This document shows, in pieces, positions 63,203-64,000 of a stretch of DNA of 64,000 nucleotides. Source of the DNA: Talinum fruticosum (lineage: Eukaryota; Streptophyta; Magnoliopsida; Caryophyllales; Talinaceae); assembly GCA_021018815.1 (NCBI GenBank), contig JAITYX010000021.1:2819001-2883000 (forward strand), read 5' to 3'. The position numbers and the translations under genes are program-made. How positions within the stretch are numbered: position 1 is the stretch's first letter; every line of letters begins with the position of its first letter. Under the pieces are notes generated by a model. The model did no database searches. It was not told the DNA's origin and was given only the letters and a program-made list of their open reading frames with translations.

Positions 63203-64000
63203 TCGACACTGAAATTTCTTGTACTCCCAGAAGCGAACTGTAATGAATCAAATTATCAATGGTTCGACCATTCAATTTGTGAATCTGCAAACAATCGTGC
63301 GTTTCTGCTATCAACTGATCTCTTCTTTAAACGCTCCGATCTGATGTCTTAGATTCGGGGAGAAAGAGGGTCGCGTGAGAAACAAGTGACTTGAAAGCGG
63401 ATTTCCAGACAAATTGCAGCTACTATTTTTACAGCCACATGGGTTCCTTTTAGGCTCGAAAGTACGAAGGGAAAAAATTATAAGACTAATTAATTAAATT
63501 CAACGGAATAAATTACAGCCACATGGAGGAGAGAGAGAGGCGAGGATTGGAGATGTGCAGGAGCAGCGGGCAAGGGAGGAGATGGAGATGCGTAGCACCA
63601 GGCAACCGGAAGTGGCTCTGCGGTGGCGTCGGCAGCGGTCTAGGCAGCCGGAGACAAAGGAGGAGAGAGATGATGGGTGAGTGTGAAGAAGTGTGAAGAT
63701 GGCTCGCGTACGCTTAGTAGATTCAGAATTTGATTATTTTCTTTCAAAATTACTTATTATATAACTTAATCATTTATAAAAATTGATTGTTATTATCATA
63801 GCTTAAATTTAAAATTTTAAAGTCCATTGCAGATCTTTATTGTAATAATTAATTATTTAATCTCAAATAATAAAAAATAAAAACCAGATTTATAAATTTA
63901 GTCTAAAAATAACTCATAAACCAAACACATCGTAAACTCGTGAAAAATTAAGAGAGAGAGCTCAAAGTATATAAATAAAGCACTAATTTGGGTTTACGGT
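63203..64000. other. Probable transporter leader and promoter
   Basis: Bases 63203-63420 are the likely non-coding first exon and promoter. Bases 63525-63700 are purine- and GC-rich, unlike the surroundings, and the remainder is AT-rich. No coding region recognised. Confidence 0.35.

Overview
The window looks like nuclear DNA of a flowering plant, most likely a eudicot. Its genes are split by AT-rich GT-AG introns. They include plant-only families (a LOB-domain factor, a trichome-birefringence-like acetyltransferase, a ferritin with a plastid-type transit peptide). The spaces between genes are full of typical plant transposon debris. I could not identify the species. All exon models below come from reading splice sites and protein similarity by eye.

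Layout: (1) 402-3451, minus: a 12-exon 2-oxoglutarate/Fe(II) dioxygenase whose HxD iron-binding motif sits in a 20-nt micro-exon. (2) 4879-9279, minus: a 6-exon TBL/DUF231 polysaccharide O-acetyltransferase with a hAT-like MITE in its long second intron. (3) 11979-17980, minus: an 11-exon type I membrane protein of the ATG27/mannose-6-phosphate-receptor-homology kind, with a reading-frame problem at a G-run. (4) 18391-22002: a 3.6-kb solo-LTR-like element with internal 153-bp and 72-bp repeats and a nested Tourist-like MITE. It is inserted inside a Stowaway-like MITE. (5) 22003-27460: repeat-rich spacer with a decayed duplicate of the 3' end of the next gene. (6) 27461-36905, plus: an 11-exon cytosolic endo-beta-N-acetylglucosaminidase (GH85). 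One intron holds an antisense Cassandra-type TRIM sequence with a 5S-rRNA-like core, and another holds a 59-bp perfectly alternating pyrimidine-purine tract. (7) 36906-44348: spacer with a 7-bp minisatellite, an LTR-like fragment between direct repeats, and a complete non-autonomous hAT element with 8-bp target duplication. (8) 44349-45313, minus: a two-exon LOB-domain transcription factor. (9) 45314-54453: mostly AT-rich spacer. (10) 54454-57435, plus: an 8-exon plastid ferritin with IDRS/G-box-like promoter motifs. (11) 59604-60739, minus: an intronless-CDS Golgi nucleotide-sugar transporter (GONST type) broken by one missing base in a homopolymer.

The genes are unrelated neighbours, not a pathway or cluster. 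TBL, the GONST transporter and ENGase all concern glycans (wall acetylation, Golgi sugar-nucleotide supply, free N-glycan processing), but I see no sign of coordinated regulation. I found no convincing novel multi-gene system. The most informative signals are the nested-insertion record, the ENGase duplicate, the Cassandra and Z-DNA-like intron sequences, the micro-exon, and two homopolymer frame breaks that may be assembly errors.
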